64,000 bases of DNA. It comes from Cryptomeria japonica (taxonomy: Eukaryota > Streptophyta > Pinopsida > Cupressales > Cupressaceae). The stretch spans positions 245,389,218 to 245,453,217 of the forward strand of contig NC_081406.1 in the NCBI RefSeq assembly GCF_030272615.1, written 5' to 3'. Positions 59,701 to 64,000 of this stretch are shown here, piece after piece (positions within the stretch are counted from its first letter, which is position 1; the number at the start of each line of letters is the position of its first letter). The translations under genes and the position numbers were made by a program. The notes beneath the pieces were generated by a model that was not told the origin of the DNA, ran no database searches, and was given only the letters and a program-made list of their open reading frames with translations.

Positions 59701-60497
59701 TCGGAATCAACGCTTAAGGATCCACAAGCTTCGGAAGGGGTTCTGATAGATCACCAAGAATAGGTCCAGGCAACCGGTAACAAGAAACTGTCAACCGGTA
59801 ATAGGAAACTGTCAAGAAAATCGATAGCGATTCTTGTCGGGAAATGATCCAAATGCGATGTGGTCTAGAATAAGAAAGATGATCACATCTTCAAGTAGAA
59901 TCCAACTCCACGGGATCCGGTGAGCCAAAACCAGTACACACAAAAAAAAAAAGCTGAAACTGCAAACAGAAAGAAAATGTTTTTGGTTGATGCAAGATTG
60001 CCATGAACCAAGGATGCTCCTACATCAATTAATTACATAATAGAATTCAGAGCTAAGAGATTCAGAACATATTGCCCATACCTTTCAATTTCTTTGATGC
60101 AATCTGGAAGACAGTCTCAAAGGATATGTCAAATATAATAGATATGGGTGGCCATTTCAGTCTGTAAGGGCGAGTGTCCATGCCATCTGTCAACAAAACA
60201 ATCTGCAAGGCATAAGCTATCTTCTTGTGGGTGTTTTTCATCAGCTCAAGAAAGCAAAATATTATAAGAGGCACTAAACTGAAAGATTGAAAAACATAAT
60301 GAATACTTTGTTTAAAAGTACCTGTCGAGGAGCATCATGTTTGTTTACAGCATCAAGCAATTTATCATCAATAAACTTTGTTGCGAGACGATAATAGCTC
60401 GAATTAATTGTCATACTGCATTTAAAATTTGAAGAGATGCCCCTATAAAGATCAGATTCAATGAAGCACCTTGCATAAGGGTCATGAAATAGAGGCT
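17645..60497 (-). CDS. SAM-dependent methyltransferase (leucine carboxyl methyltransferase-like), 5'-incomplete, split by a ~41-kb intron
   Basis: Coding exons in transcript order are 60322-60497, 60082-60202, 18884-19008, 18373-18501, 18083-18280 and 17645-17716, about 272 residues plus stop. Key segments are EPLFHDPYARCF, the SAM-binding motif VLLTDGMDTRPYRL, IIFDIS, KPSFWAIQ, SLAMKGSLFVGELP, GKWIEKVFKRNGF and a C-terminal acidic RREM...GDEEGFEDM. These follow the order of a plant family related to leucine carboxyl methyltransferases; the physiological substrate is unknown. Phases match at each junction (0, 1, 0, 0, 0), and the two distant groups are complementary, which favours one gene over two fragments. 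The N-terminus is missing and probably lies past 64000. One splice donor reads GA, so a decaying copy is possible. Confidence 0.75.
18083..18280 (-). CDS. Methyltransferase penultimate exon with a GA donor
   Basis: 66 codons from EHEGKWIEKVFKRNGF to FVAQQQRLSDDQ. The acceptor TTGCAG is canonical. The donor expected from homology reads CAG|GAATGG instead of GT. A GT 21 bases downstream (18060-18061) would keep the frame and add EWLFLIS, residues I do not expect in the family. Confidence 0.75.
18373..18501 (-). CDS. Methyltransferase exon GFYPMT...DSSSE
   Basis: 43 codons including SLAMKGSLFVGELP, followed by the canonical donor GTACGT. I chose the acceptor ATATGAAG before GGATTC because it joins WAIQ directly to GFYPMTS at the spacing usual for the family. 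An in-frame alternative start at 18549 would add 16 codons. Confidence 0.7.
18640..18845. mobile_element. MITE-like element in a methyltransferase intron
   Basis: About 206 bp with imperfect terminal inverted repeats of roughly 45 bases. ATTTCAAAAC...CAATCCACT at the left matches the reverse complement of AGTGGATTGAA...GTTTTGAATAT at the right. No ORF. The superfamily and target duplication are unresolved. Confidence 0.5.
18884..19008 (-). CDS. Methyltransferase exon VGARTSRNS...WAIQ
   Basis: 125 bases: two bases complete a split codon, then VGARTSRNSLFRHIP and the segment ending KPSFWAIQ. The acceptor is CTGGCCAG and the donor GTGATT. Its phase-1 start exactly fits the phase-1 end of exon 60082-60202, about 41 kb away. 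Confidence 0.8.
19337..20052 (+). pseudogene. Copia gag zinc knuckle and protease
   Basis: Reads through CYRCDKFGHYVAKC, a CX2CX4HX4C knuckle starting near 19561. It continues into SWAIDSGSSRHITGF, the aspartic protease active site, near 19730, then VLYVPGIKRNLVSISAL. It ends at TAA 20050-20052, where the related minus-strand copy has CAA, so this stop is a mutation. The N-terminal gag region is deleted. Confidence 0.85.
20053..20654 (+). pseudogene. Copia integrase, frameshifted
   Basis: Contains the gag-pre-integrase motif VWHRRLGHLNFRAL. The integrase core follows with HSDVCGP and FVDDYSRKTW, then LRTDNGG. The frame breaks in the G run near 20517, one G shorter than in the other copy. A TAG follows near 20589, just before the AERKNRT segment that holds the catalytic glutamate. 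Integrase would insert element cDNA into the genome; this copy is inactive. Confidence 0.85.
20655..21977 (+). pseudogene. Copia integrase C-terminus and reverse transcriptase
   Basis: 440 codons. The integrase tail starts MILDQNLNVNLWAEA and includes HLRIFGCPVYIHVP. The reverse transcriptase domain begins near ALEHQVWKDAM and shows KHKARFVARGF, MDVKTAFLNGEI, VYLEQPEGF, KALYGLKQAPR and the catalytic ILYVDDLL near 21850. TAG at 21975-21977 truncates it after YFLGLEVW. Confidence 0.9.
22146..22793 (+). pseudogene. Copia RNase H
   Basis: Begins MIGSLMYLVNTRPDICYAVN. It carries the RNase H motifs FTDSECAGSVTDRKSTSG, SSTEAEYIA and HCDNQSCI, ending KGLGMIER and TAA. Usual family sequence has DSDWAG, so SECAG is altered. 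The connecting segment 21978-22145 is readable but broken by TAG at 21975 and 22143. Confidence 0.9.
22890..23236 (+). repeat. Array of about nine short hairpins downstream of RNase H
   Basis: Stems, in order: AGAG/CTCT (22896-22911), GACATTATAAG with its perfect complement (22936-22965), TCATGG/CCATGA (22998-23014) and GTGGTA/TACCAC (23022-23061). Then GTATTGC/GCAATAC (23109-23130), GATATCAC/GTGATATC (23132-23155), CATCAC/GTGATG (23160-23180), GTATCA/TGATAC (23188-23209) and CATATCA/TGATATG (23212-23235). Loops repeat as GTGACGWT or a form of GTGTTTAG. The array lies in the untranslated region before the 3' purine tract and recurs in the minus-strand copy. Confidence 0.7.
23345..23391 (-). 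repeat. Primer site and LTR end of another minus-strand Gypsy element
   Basis: On the minus strand an LTR end, GCGCTCAACA, is followed by AATTGGCGCTAGAAGGAGGG, a Gypsy-type primer region. The LTR continues at 27155 after the Gypsy insertion and matches the end of the LTR at 31249. Confidence 0.5.
23392..24206 (+). repeat. 5' LTR of the non-autonomous Gypsy element
   Basis: 815 bp. GTATAAATATGATG near 23881 is a probable TATA box. The termini TGATGC and GCATTA are imperfect inverses. Confidence 0.9.
24209..24220 (+). other. Primer binding site of the Gypsy element
   Basis: TGGTATTAGAGC lies two bases after the LTR and differs from the initiator methionine tRNA site TGGTATCAGAGC at one position. 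Confidence 0.75.
24226..25374 (+). pseudogene. Gypsy gag with CCHC knuckle, multiple stops
   Basis: Starts MDQLVEESFANIEAFLEM at ATG 24226; the upstream extension covers the primer site and is not coding. It breaks near 24650 by frameshift and by stops near 24735, 24939 and 25086. Across the breaks the Retrotran_gag core is clear: EDLIDWIRELEDYFEF, VALWWKEF, RWRQMVARLKAKFI, YTEEFYKVV. It ends with KCFKCGETGHRFYEC, a CX2CX4HX4C knuckle near 25260. TAG at 25374-25376 closes the frame. Confidence 0.85.
25389..26123 (+). pseudogene. Gypsy aspartic protease-like domain with EPVAEIIPEG repeats
   Basis: 244 codons. VIVDSGSPDNLIFEEMVVKL carries the DSG active site, and SVCHVLLGKPWQYDR matches the second lobe of retropepsin-like proteases. 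About four copies of EPVAEIIPEGL follow, then a charged tail and stop. No YVDD or integrase motif follows before the 3' LTR, so pol is missing beyond protease. Confidence 0.8.
26337..27154 (+). repeat. 3' LTR of the non-autonomous Gypsy element
   Basis: 818 bp, closely similar to the 5' LTR. Preceded by CTGGGTTGTC rather than a clear purine tract, and followed by the target duplication GAGGG. Confidence 0.9.
27155..27251 (-). repeat. Continuation of the interrupted LTR, then a second Gypsy primer region
   Basis: TTAAAAACTCTGGATAAC resembles 31267-31290 of the long LTR. Adjacent to 27252, the minus strand reads AATTGGCTCTAGGAGGAGGG, a variant of the primer region at 23350-23370, placed directly after an LTR end CACATCAACA. 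Confidence 0.45.
27252..28130 (-). repeat. LTR with long inverted termini (TGTTGATGTG...CACATCAACA)
   Basis: 879 bp with perfect 10-base terminal inverted repeats that extend as an imperfect inversion of about 170 bases (27252-27421 against 27958-28130). Shared blocks include ACAGAATAAAATACC, CTCTCTTGAACAAAATC and GTGTGGATAAGC. Related remnants lie at 35142-35562 and at 48830-55241. Confidence 0.6.
28131..29460 (-). repeat. LTR fragment of the TGTTGTGACC family
   Basis: On the minus strand it starts TGTTGTGACC at 29460, followed by the CCCCATT/AATGGGG hairpin seen in related LTRs. No gene. Several blocks with AGGACTTT or GGGACT followed by CATTTTC near 29040-29180 recall the decamer array of the longer LTR. 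Confidence 0.5.
29461..31248 (-). other. Internal remnant of a minus-strand Gypsy element
   Basis: Just below the LTR end at 31249 the minus strand reads AATTGGCAGCTAAAGGCGGG, a primer-like region. A short ORF, MEFQAKFRVEDRTTSKVRLS, follows. No domain was recognised further down. A 73-bp tandem duplication lies at 29876-30020. Confidence 0.4.
29876..30020. repeat. 73-bp tandem duplication
   Basis: AATCTCAAGGGGGACTTA begins at 29876 and 29949, and the following bases match through CTTCTGGACTTAGAT. Confidence 0.75.
31249..34428 (-). repeat. Long LTR (~3.2 kb) carrying the GGCGGACTTT array
   Basis: On the minus strand it starts TGTTGTGACC at 34428 and ends GTGCAACA at 31249, followed by a primer-like region. 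TGTTG and CAACA are inverse termini. It encodes no protein I recognise. The decamer array occupies its middle. The partner LTR was not identified with certainty. Confidence 0.5.
32164..33786. repeat. Spaced decamer array, about 41 copies of GGCGGACTTT
   Basis: Copies counted by eye over 1.6 kb, average spacing about 40 bases. Variants include GGCAGACTTT, GGCGGAGTTT and GACGGACTTT. Spacers vary in length and sequence but often contain TTCATGCACC or GGAGTTCA. It is not a simple tandem repeat, because only the decamer is strongly kept. Confidence 0.85.
34429..35141 (-). repeat. Second TGTTGTGAC-type LTR fragment
   Basis: The minus strand starts TGTTGTGACG at 35141, with the CCCCATT/AATGGGG hairpin at 35103-35119. 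No coding content recognised. It ends where the longer LTR begins, which suggests one inserted into the other. Confidence 0.45.
35142..35562 (-). repeat. Remnant of the TGTTGATG-type LTR
   Basis: Shares GTAGGTCCCCTTG, GAGCTTATCCACA, GGAACCTTGGAGT and TTTTGTTCAAGAGAGGATAAG with 27900-28130, in the same orientation and order. Confidence 0.55.
35563..39172. other. Unassigned repeat-like DNA
   Basis: No convincing gene. A two-unit telomere-like AGGGTTTAGGGTTTA lies at 36093-36107, too short to mean much. TTATAAATACAGC near 37341 could be an LTR TATA box. The block ends next to the broken hAT copy, so it may be an insertion into it. Confidence 0.3.
39173..40367 (-). pseudogene. hAT transposase fragment, minus strand
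   Basis: Translation of the minus strand gives WNKEKHHEAKMVAPIFWYC and DUF659-type sequence with LITNNATTYVGIGRLIMERHP. Then come VTQFASHFLILQNIF and FFYEAMDKAKEAI. Many stops and frameshifts interrupt it. A 105-bp intron (39393-39497) with GT...AG ends separates DLIK from VIEPLVRVL, at the same position as in the plus-strand copy at 45191. It is truncated on both sides: by an LTR-like insertion at 40368 and by repeat DNA at about 39172. hAT transposases cut and paste DNA elements; this copy is dead. Confidence 0.7.
40368..42156 (+). repeat. Plus-strand LTR-like insertion
   Basis: Starts TGTTGTAAACACGCAC with the CCCCATT...AATGGGG hairpin and GGGGACCCC that mark the TGTTGTGAC family. The 3' boundary at CGCTACA is tentative, since no target duplication was found. 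No coding content recognised. Confidence 0.35.
42157..43876. other. AT-rich DNA upstream of the hAT gene
   Basis: No gene seen. A perfect 16-base palindrome, AAAGTCAATTGACTTT, is at 43072-43087, with related TCAATTG sequence about 55 bases on. The terminal repeat of the hAT element could lie here but was not identified. Confidence 0.3.
43877..46315 (+). pseudogene. hAT transposase gene with BED zinc finger, mutated
   Basis: The first segment, MASIGRGGGSSGRKRDPCWKH, leads into a BED finger with CIHCTKLMKGGINRLKYHL and AKIEC. After a broken stretch come AWNKEAHHQAKLACARFW and the DUF659 region (44427-44999) with CTILPDGWMNGRNRTLINF and CAAHCLDLLLEDIGK. Then VTRFATNFLTLQNIL, VYLYEAMDKAKEA and the C-terminal dimerisation domain, SGCERNWSVF...RNRLTQQCLNDLVYV. 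Introns at 45191-45276 and 45686-45782 have GT...AG ends and compatible phases. Stops near 44094, 44419, 44755, 44998 and 45304 and frameshifts make it non-functional. The acidic tail runs to the stop at 46315. Confidence 0.8.
46316..48829. other. No gene recognised; possible hAT 3' terminus
   Basis: GGGCTTGCCGAGTCATTG followed by AAGTCCGAGTTTTTC near 46636-46673 could belong to the end of the hAT element, but no matching terminal repeat was found. The remaining sequence is AT-rich and repeat-like. Confidence 0.3.
48830..49164 (-). repeat. TGTTGATG-type LTR remnant, first part, interrupted by Copia
   Basis: TTTTCATTGAAGATATGG and GGTTTCTACTTCTCAAC match 27441-27490. The sequence resumes at 54814 after the Copia insertion. 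Confidence 0.45.
49348..49424. repeat. Nested LTR hairpin
   Basis: An outer stem of 16 bases (CAGTCACGATCAAGTG against CACTTGGTCGTGATTG, with G-T pairs) encloses a perfect 9-base stem, GGACATGTC, around TTTTA. The other LTR keeps the structure at 54238-54314. Confidence 0.75.
49471..49574. repeat. 52-bp tandem duplication in the LTR
   Basis: AAATGATAACAGATCGATAT starts at 49471 and 49523. The same duplication is present in the 5' LTR at about 54361-54464, so it predates insertion. Confidence 0.8.
50040..50365 (-). repeat. Hairpin array downstream of RNase H, second copy
   Basis: Stems include GATATCAC/GTGATATC (50104-50127), AGTATTGC/GCAATACT (50128-50151), TCATGG/CCATGA, ATCATAAG/CTTATGAT (50298-50321) and AGAG/CTCT. 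Loops CTAAACAC and ATCGTCAC are the complements of those in the plus-strand copy. Confidence 0.7.
50450..50962 (-). pseudogene. Copia RNase H (minus copy)
   Basis: Reads TLNLGLKYEKVDLDLHGF, then TDSDWAGSVNDRKSTSG, SSTEAEYIA and HCDNQSCI, ending KGLGMIER. Here the usual DSDWAG motif is intact. The preceding connection segment is deleted. Confidence 0.9.
50934..51674 (-). pseudogene. Copia reverse transcriptase (minus copy), C-terminal deletion
   Basis: Shows ALKHQVWKDAMSEEYQSI, MDVKATFLNGEI, VYLEQPEGF, KALYGLKQAPRAWYE and the catalytic ILYVDDLL. Directly after YVDDLL the DNA jumps to the GTLNLGL region. Compared with the plus-strand copy this removes about 420 bases, so thumb and connection sequence are lost. 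Confidence 0.9.
51805..52690 (-). pseudogene. Copia integrase (minus copy)
   Basis: Two open pieces (52199-52648 and 51805-52161) contain HSDVCGPMSVPSLGG, VDDYSRKTWIYFL, LRTDNGGEYTSELF and, after a frameshift near 52200, ILDQNLNINLWAEA and HLRIFGCPLYIHV. The catalytic D and D residues are visible. Confidence 0.88.
52691..53407 (-). pseudogene. Copia zinc knuckle and protease (minus copy)
   Basis: CYRCDKFGHFVAKC knuckle, then SWVIDSGSSRHITGF protease active site and VLYGPGIKRNLVSISAL. It reads through IGQRQGYLYEL, where the plus-strand copy has a stop. Confidence 0.9.
53408..53964 (-). pseudogene. Copia gag (minus copy)
   Basis: ATG at 53962-53964 opens MASAIRFEDRLGGSDDFSAG, stopped by TAA after about 34 codons. 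Downstream ALESTFEISNASRTLALKRE and GLPSGWSTFV (53480-53713) belong to the Copia gag core. Several stops and frameshifts interrupt it. Confidence 0.8.
54042..54054 (-). other. Primer binding site of the minus-strand Copia element
   Basis: Minus strand TGGTATCATAGCC directly follows the 5' LTR end CATTTACA, one base different from the standard initiator tRNA site. Confidence 0.9.
54055..54808 (-). repeat. 5' LTR of the minus-strand Copia element
   Basis: 754 bp, similar to the 3' LTR with several substitutions and small indels. It keeps the large hairpin (54238-54314) and the 52-bp duplication. Confidence 0.95.
54809..55241 (-). repeat. TGTTGATG-type LTR remnant, second part
   Basis: Ends CCCATCAACG, the degenerate terminus of the family. 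Shares GTAAGTCCC, GGAACCTTGG, TTTTATTCTGTGTTG and AAAAAACCCATCAA with the LTR at 27252-28130. Confidence 0.5.
55242..55534. other. Short spacer between repeats
   Basis: An ORF on the minus strand (55203-55577) has no recognised domain. The target site of the TRIM-like element, CTTCA, is at 55530-55534. Confidence 0.35.
55535..56410 (-). repeat. 3' LTR of the TRIM-like element
   Basis: Aligned with 56806-57682 throughout, with many substitutions, so the insertion is old. Confidence 0.9.
56411..56805 (-). other. Minimal interior of the TRIM-like element
   Basis: Holds the primer site, a degenerate repeat with ACACATGTAAA and TGCCTC blocks near 56553 and 56604, and no recognisable protein domain. 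Confidence 0.6.
56806..57682 (-). repeat. 5' LTR of the TRIM-like element
   Basis: 877 bp, followed on the minus strand after one base by the primer site TGGTATCAGAG. Confidence 0.9.
57919..58391. repeat. Large near-perfect inverted repeat (foldback)
   Basis: Arms of about 225 bases run from GTTCTTATTC at 57919 to GAATAAGAAC at 58391, around a short AT-rich centre near 58150-58170. By eye the arms differ at few positions. Blocks such as GATCAAATCATCAAATAAG and CCTTATTTCCTAACATTTTT recur inverted. No ORF. It may be a foldback MITE, or a hairpin within the giant intron's transcript. Confidence 0.8.
58392..59230. other. No gene; degenerate GACTCAGC-type microrepeats and an AT microsatellite
   Basis: GACTC-containing short repeats lie at 58460-58560, and an (AT)n run at about 58973-58989. 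A 61-codon minus-strand ORF at 58530-58715 has no recognised domain. Confidence 0.35.
59231..60027 (-). repeat. Solo LTR of the TGATGC Gypsy family
   Basis: 797 bp. The minus strand starts TGATGTAGGAGCATCC, continues with AATCTTGCATCAACCAAAA as in the LTR at 23392, and ends CTGCATCA. Target duplication ATTAA lies at 59226-59230 and 60028-60032. It sits 54 bases from the splice donor of methyltransferase exon 60082-60202, in the same orientation as the gene. Confidence 0.88.
60082..60202 (-). CDS. Methyltransferase exon with the SAM-binding motif
   Basis: IVLLTDGMDTRPYRLKWP and IIFDIS, then FETVFQIASKKLK. Acceptor CCTTGCAG, donor GTATGG, phase 1 at the end. VLLTDGMDTRPYRL is motif I of the family and the clearest identifier of the gene. 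Confidence 0.85.
60322..60497 (-). CDS. Methyltransferase exon PLFHDPYARCF...APRQ
   Basis: PLFHDPYARCF, then YYRLATKFIDDKLLDAV and NKHDAPRQ, followed by donor GTACTT. Acceptor TATATGCAG. The first codon is split, two bases of it in this exon, so an upstream exon ending in one base is required. Directly precedes the motif I exon in the family order. Confidence 0.82.
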
Positions 60498-63228
60498 CTG
60501 CATATACAAGAAAATTCAGCCACAATATAATGATTTAATATCAGCACTAATTTGTTATTTTATCTGGGTTGCTAATTGAGAAAAATCCGTCTTTTTAGAT
60601 AAAAAAATAAATTTGACATAGGAAATCACAATTTTATCGCTCACAAAATAAAAGTGGCTGGCCTCTTTGACCTGATAAAAAATAAAATGGTACAGAGTAC
60701 TACAGAAATTGCCATATGTAAGGAAATTGTCAGGACTCGGAAAAATACATGACATGTAGAAGCATGTAGTTCAAACTCATTAAGACATCCAAAAAAAAAA
60801 TGAGACACAGATTTTAGAAAAAACATGTTTTTCTTTTATTCTCATGTGAAAAAGTTCAAAATTGAGCAGTCAGTGATAGACATTCAAAATAAAAATAAAA
60901 AACATGACATGTTGAAACATGCACTTCAAACTCATTAAGACAAATCCACAAAAACTGACACTTGTATTTTAGAAAAAAAATGTTTTCCTTTCCTTATCAA
61001 TTGAAAATGTTCAAAATTGAGCAGTGATATACATTCAGAATAATAAAATAACGGGTTGAAATGCTGGGTAAATTTCCACCCTATATAAAGTTTCAATTTT
61101 GGCATTTTTGGAGAATAGATAAATTTTACTAAATAACTTCTTACAGATATGTCAGTAATAGCTATTTTATGAGAATCAAGGAAGGGTATTGATTTAGAGT
61201 CTTTCAAAGTACATCACTTGTGATTTGCCATGCAAGAGAACAAAGGAATGCAAGCAACACAGCACACAATTATAATGTATATTTTCAAATTTCTGACCCA
61301 GACTGGAAATCAATTATATCATAGTTTCCAAGTTTGAAAATATATGAGCTACAAGAACAAGATGGGAACTACACAAGCCTTTACAATTAAGACAGACAAT
61401 AGATACTATATATGTTCCCAAATTATAAGAATGGACTAACACCTTGCAAAAATAAAAAGTCACATAAGAAGGTTTGTAGCAAAGTGTAATGTCCCCTTTT
61501 ATAATTTACCCTATAATTTACCCACAATAAGCAGAAAAATTATTGCTTGTTGATTAATAACAGTTCTTATCCTGATTGCTGTTCTGAAGTTGCATGATGT
61601 TCTTCAATGCTCTGACTTGTATATTCTAATCGCTGCTTATTTTATATTTATCTTGGGTCGGCCTATTTGTTCCTAATTCAGGGCATGACACAAAGAAGAA
61701 AAGTGACCTTTCACTTCAAAATGAAGTAGTTACTGTGGCTTCACAGTTAAGAACGCCTGCCTCAGTTCACAAATCAAAGAAAGCATTTTCAAATTAGAAA
61801 TGAAGGAGATCACATGGTTAGGAGTCAGAACACAAAATTATGACATCATACAATCATTACTGACATCATTGTTATGCTTATTTGATATTTAACCAGGAAA
61901 ACATCAGCAAACCAAAATCAATGTCGAAATTGATCAGAGCCTAGTTTTCTCTCCCCTAGCCAAAGTCCATTAATTTCCGAATTTCTAAAAATATAACTTG
62001 CTTATATCATCCAAGGAGCATGACAGCAGAATGTTTGACCTGCAAATTTTGAATATTCATAGGCCAAAAGGACAAGTCATGTTACCTTCACCCAGATGAC
62101 TCAAAAAACAAAAAGTCCGTGTAAATTTTGAGGCAGAAACAAAATCTGTACTATCTGGCATCAGCAGTAGCAGTCAATTGGTAACACTATCTGCCCTAAT
62201 GGTTAATTTTACTGCAACATTAAATTTGTAGCATTTCTAATCTTCAATAAATGCCTTGACTGCATTGAACAGATGTCTTTTTTCTGGCAGAAGTTTGCCC
62301 AAATGTGACAGAATTGACCCTATTGGATCAGTTCTTTTTGTCCCAATGGCTAGCTGATTTAACAATACTTTCAAGTTTCAGTTTTGTCTGAGGTATTTTG
62401 ACTGATCATTTGACTTTTTAATATTTTATATAGGTGTGAAAACCATATTGTTATGAATCTAGATGAATCTAAACTGAAATTGATAAAAAAGTTAGATACG
62501 AAACCTGTCTCTAAGATTTCAAGCTATAAATTTCTGAGATGTGAAAGGAACAGATTTCCTTTTTTGATAAACATGTTGATATTTATAAAATAGTACAAAA
62601 ACCTCCAGTGTGACAGCCATGGCTAATACACTACGTGAAGTACAAAGAGTGGAAAAAGGATATGATTACAAGAGAGGTGAAAACAAAAAACTAATAAGGG
62701 TACAGCATATAACAGTTACTAAAATAACAGCTATTAGAGATTAACAGTAAAAGCAGCAAAATATGAATACTAATTATTGAGATACTATGCAAAAGTTGCA
62801 GTGAGAAAAATAATCTTGTAGAGAATTTTTTTCATTGTTTTGAGCGAGGATAAAGCAGCATATCTTTTAAGCTGTGGCATGATGGTGAACACACTATTTC
62901 TCGATATGATGACACCCAAAGTCAACTGTGTTCCTCACCTCATGTTTGTACTGCATCCATGGCCCTACAGTATCAGCTCCTCCTTGCTGACAAGGTTGGC
63001 AAGAATGCAAGGAGTGCCAGCCAACAGTAATCATCATCTGAGGGACAGCCCAGCAATTGTCTGGCAATTGTGTTGCATTACATCAGCCAACTGATGCTTT
63101 TATCTTTCCTCAGTGAGGATTTCCTCATGGCTTTGGTTGTGCCATGGAGATTGATGCAATTGTCTCAGCCAGTCAAGGCATTTGTACTGTGACATAAGAC
63201 ACTTCTACAGAATTAGCTGAACATCATT
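60498..63228 (-). other. Probable intron or upstream DNA of the methyltransferase gene
   Basis: AT-rich with only short ORFs. TGTAATGTCCCC at 61485 resembles an LTR start, but no partner was seen. No N-terminal methyltransferase exon was recognised on the minus strand. Confidence 0.35.
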
Positions 63229-63552
63229 TTGCTCCAGAATATTAGAGATCAAGAGGAGACTTATTTTTGCAGGGTGCTGTGTTCAGCCCGCTTACTGTCC
63301 ATGGCAGCCACCAACCCTTGCAAAGGATCATTAAAATTGGGCAGAACAATATGGAGAGAATACTCTTTCTTTTGGAGTGATTTACCACTGGATTTAGAGG
63401 AGCATAATCATGTTTCGCAGAGATTAAGGCTTACCGCATGGTCTCCTAACACTTCATTGGCCAAAGGGTTGGAGAGAGAAGTGTCATTATACACAGCAGG
63501 TATTGGGGAACACATGTTTGTCATTGGTAAAGGAAAAGGCCTTGTCTTGTAG
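63229..63552 (+). other. Unassigned 107-codon open stretch
   Basis: Open on the plus strand, with no recognised domain. The minus strand is also largely open, with one stop, and reads MTNMCSPIPAVYNDTSLSN. Neither reading matches a family I know, so a gene is not claimed. Confidence 0.2.
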
Positions 63553-63660
63553 GGTGAAAAAAGGGAGTATGGAGGAGTTTCAATCTCAAAAATTGGTCAG
63601 CAGCACACTAAATACAAGTAGAAAAGAGGATAGGAAAAACAGATTTAAGTGAGTTAATAC

Positions 63661-63790
63661 CTGATTTTTTTCAACAGAGATAACTATGTATGGTCTAGAG
63701 AGGACATTAACTAGCTTCTGTTGTTGGGCACCATCATTTTCCAGGTTGACAGGAATGCAGAAAGTCACAGTATCTTCAGTATAGCATCAT
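63661..63790 (-). other. Possible exon of an unknown gene
   Basis: Minus strand TVTFCIPVNLENDGAQQQ continues to YIVISVEKNQ, then a canonical donor GTATTAAC at 63660. Upstream sequence in other frames looks partly coding. It could be an upstream exon of the methyltransferase gene or another gene; I do not recognise it. Confidence 0.25.
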
Positions 63791-64000
63791 TGCTGAGGTG
63801 GAGTAGTAGAACATTTCTATTTCATTGTGAGATTCTTTTTCTTTTTCAGGCCTAGTACTCTTGTAAGTTTTAAAAGGAGAAGTACTTAGATTCCATTTAC
63901 AATATTGGATTCTTCTCTTATAGCTTTGCACAACAACCTAAAGCTTCTCCTCTTCATCTACCAATGGCAATCTGAGTGCCTAAAGAAATGAGATCTATTT

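Larger units (their letters stand above)
19009..60081 (-). other. Giant intron (~41,073 bp) of the methyltransferase gene
   Basis: Bounded by donor AAAG|GTATGG at 60081 and acceptor GGCCAG at 19009 on the minus strand, with matching phases. It contains the Copia, Gypsy, hAT, TRIM-like and solo LTR insertions listed here. No exon of this gene was found between the boundaries, and none is needed to complete the protein. Confidence 0.65.

Overview
This is eukaryotic nuclear DNA, AT-rich and dominated by nested LTR retrotransposons. It most resembles a very large plant genome, probably a gymnosperm or conifer. That assignment is an inference from plant-type Copia, Gypsy and hAT elements, a plant methyltransferase gene, very low gene density and one enormous intron. 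No bacterial operons, CRISPR arrays, rRNA or tRNA genes were seen.

The only recognisable host gene is on the minus strand. It encodes a class I SAM-dependent methyltransferase of the leucine carboxyl methyltransferase-like family. Six exons can be read: 60322-60497, 60082-60202, 18884-19008, 18373-18501, 18083-18280 and 17645-17716. Exon phases agree at every junction, and the protein pieces are complementary rather than overlapping. The second and third visible exons are therefore separated by one intron of about 41 kb (19009-60081). Most of the repeats in the window sit inside it. The N-terminal exon or exons were not found and may lie beyond position 64000.

Layout. 1-10701: a very young LTR element, with LTRs differing at 2 of 1329 compared positions. 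It carries a long proline/glutamine/serine-rich ORF and no pol genes. 10702-11542: an older Copia-like LTR remnant. 11543-15717: a complete non-autonomous Copia element with gag and protease only. 17645-19008: the 3' exons of the host gene. 19337-23344: a 5'-truncated Copia pol pseudogene followed by a striking array of hairpins. 23392-27154: a non-autonomous Gypsy element with gag and protease, target duplication GAGGG. 27252-28130: an LTR with inverted ends. 28131-35562: several LTR fragments of a TGTTGTGAC-type family, including a 3.2-kb LTR with about 41 spaced copies of GGCGGACTTT. 39173-40367 and 43877-46315: two degenerate hAT transposase genes in opposite orientations. 49165-54808: a complete but mutated Copia element on the minus strand, target duplication CTTTG. 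55535-57682: a TRIM-like element, target duplication CTTCA. 57919-58391: a large near-perfect hairpin. 59231-60027: a solo LTR, target duplication ATTAA. 60082-60497: upstream host exons.

Three internally deleted element families keep gag-like or protease ORFs but lack reverse transcriptase and integrase, so they must have depended on partners for mobility. The most unusual signals are the giant intron, the hairpin array downstream of Copia RNase H with paired base changes between two copies, and the spaced decamer array in the long LTR. All boundaries and counts were read by eye.
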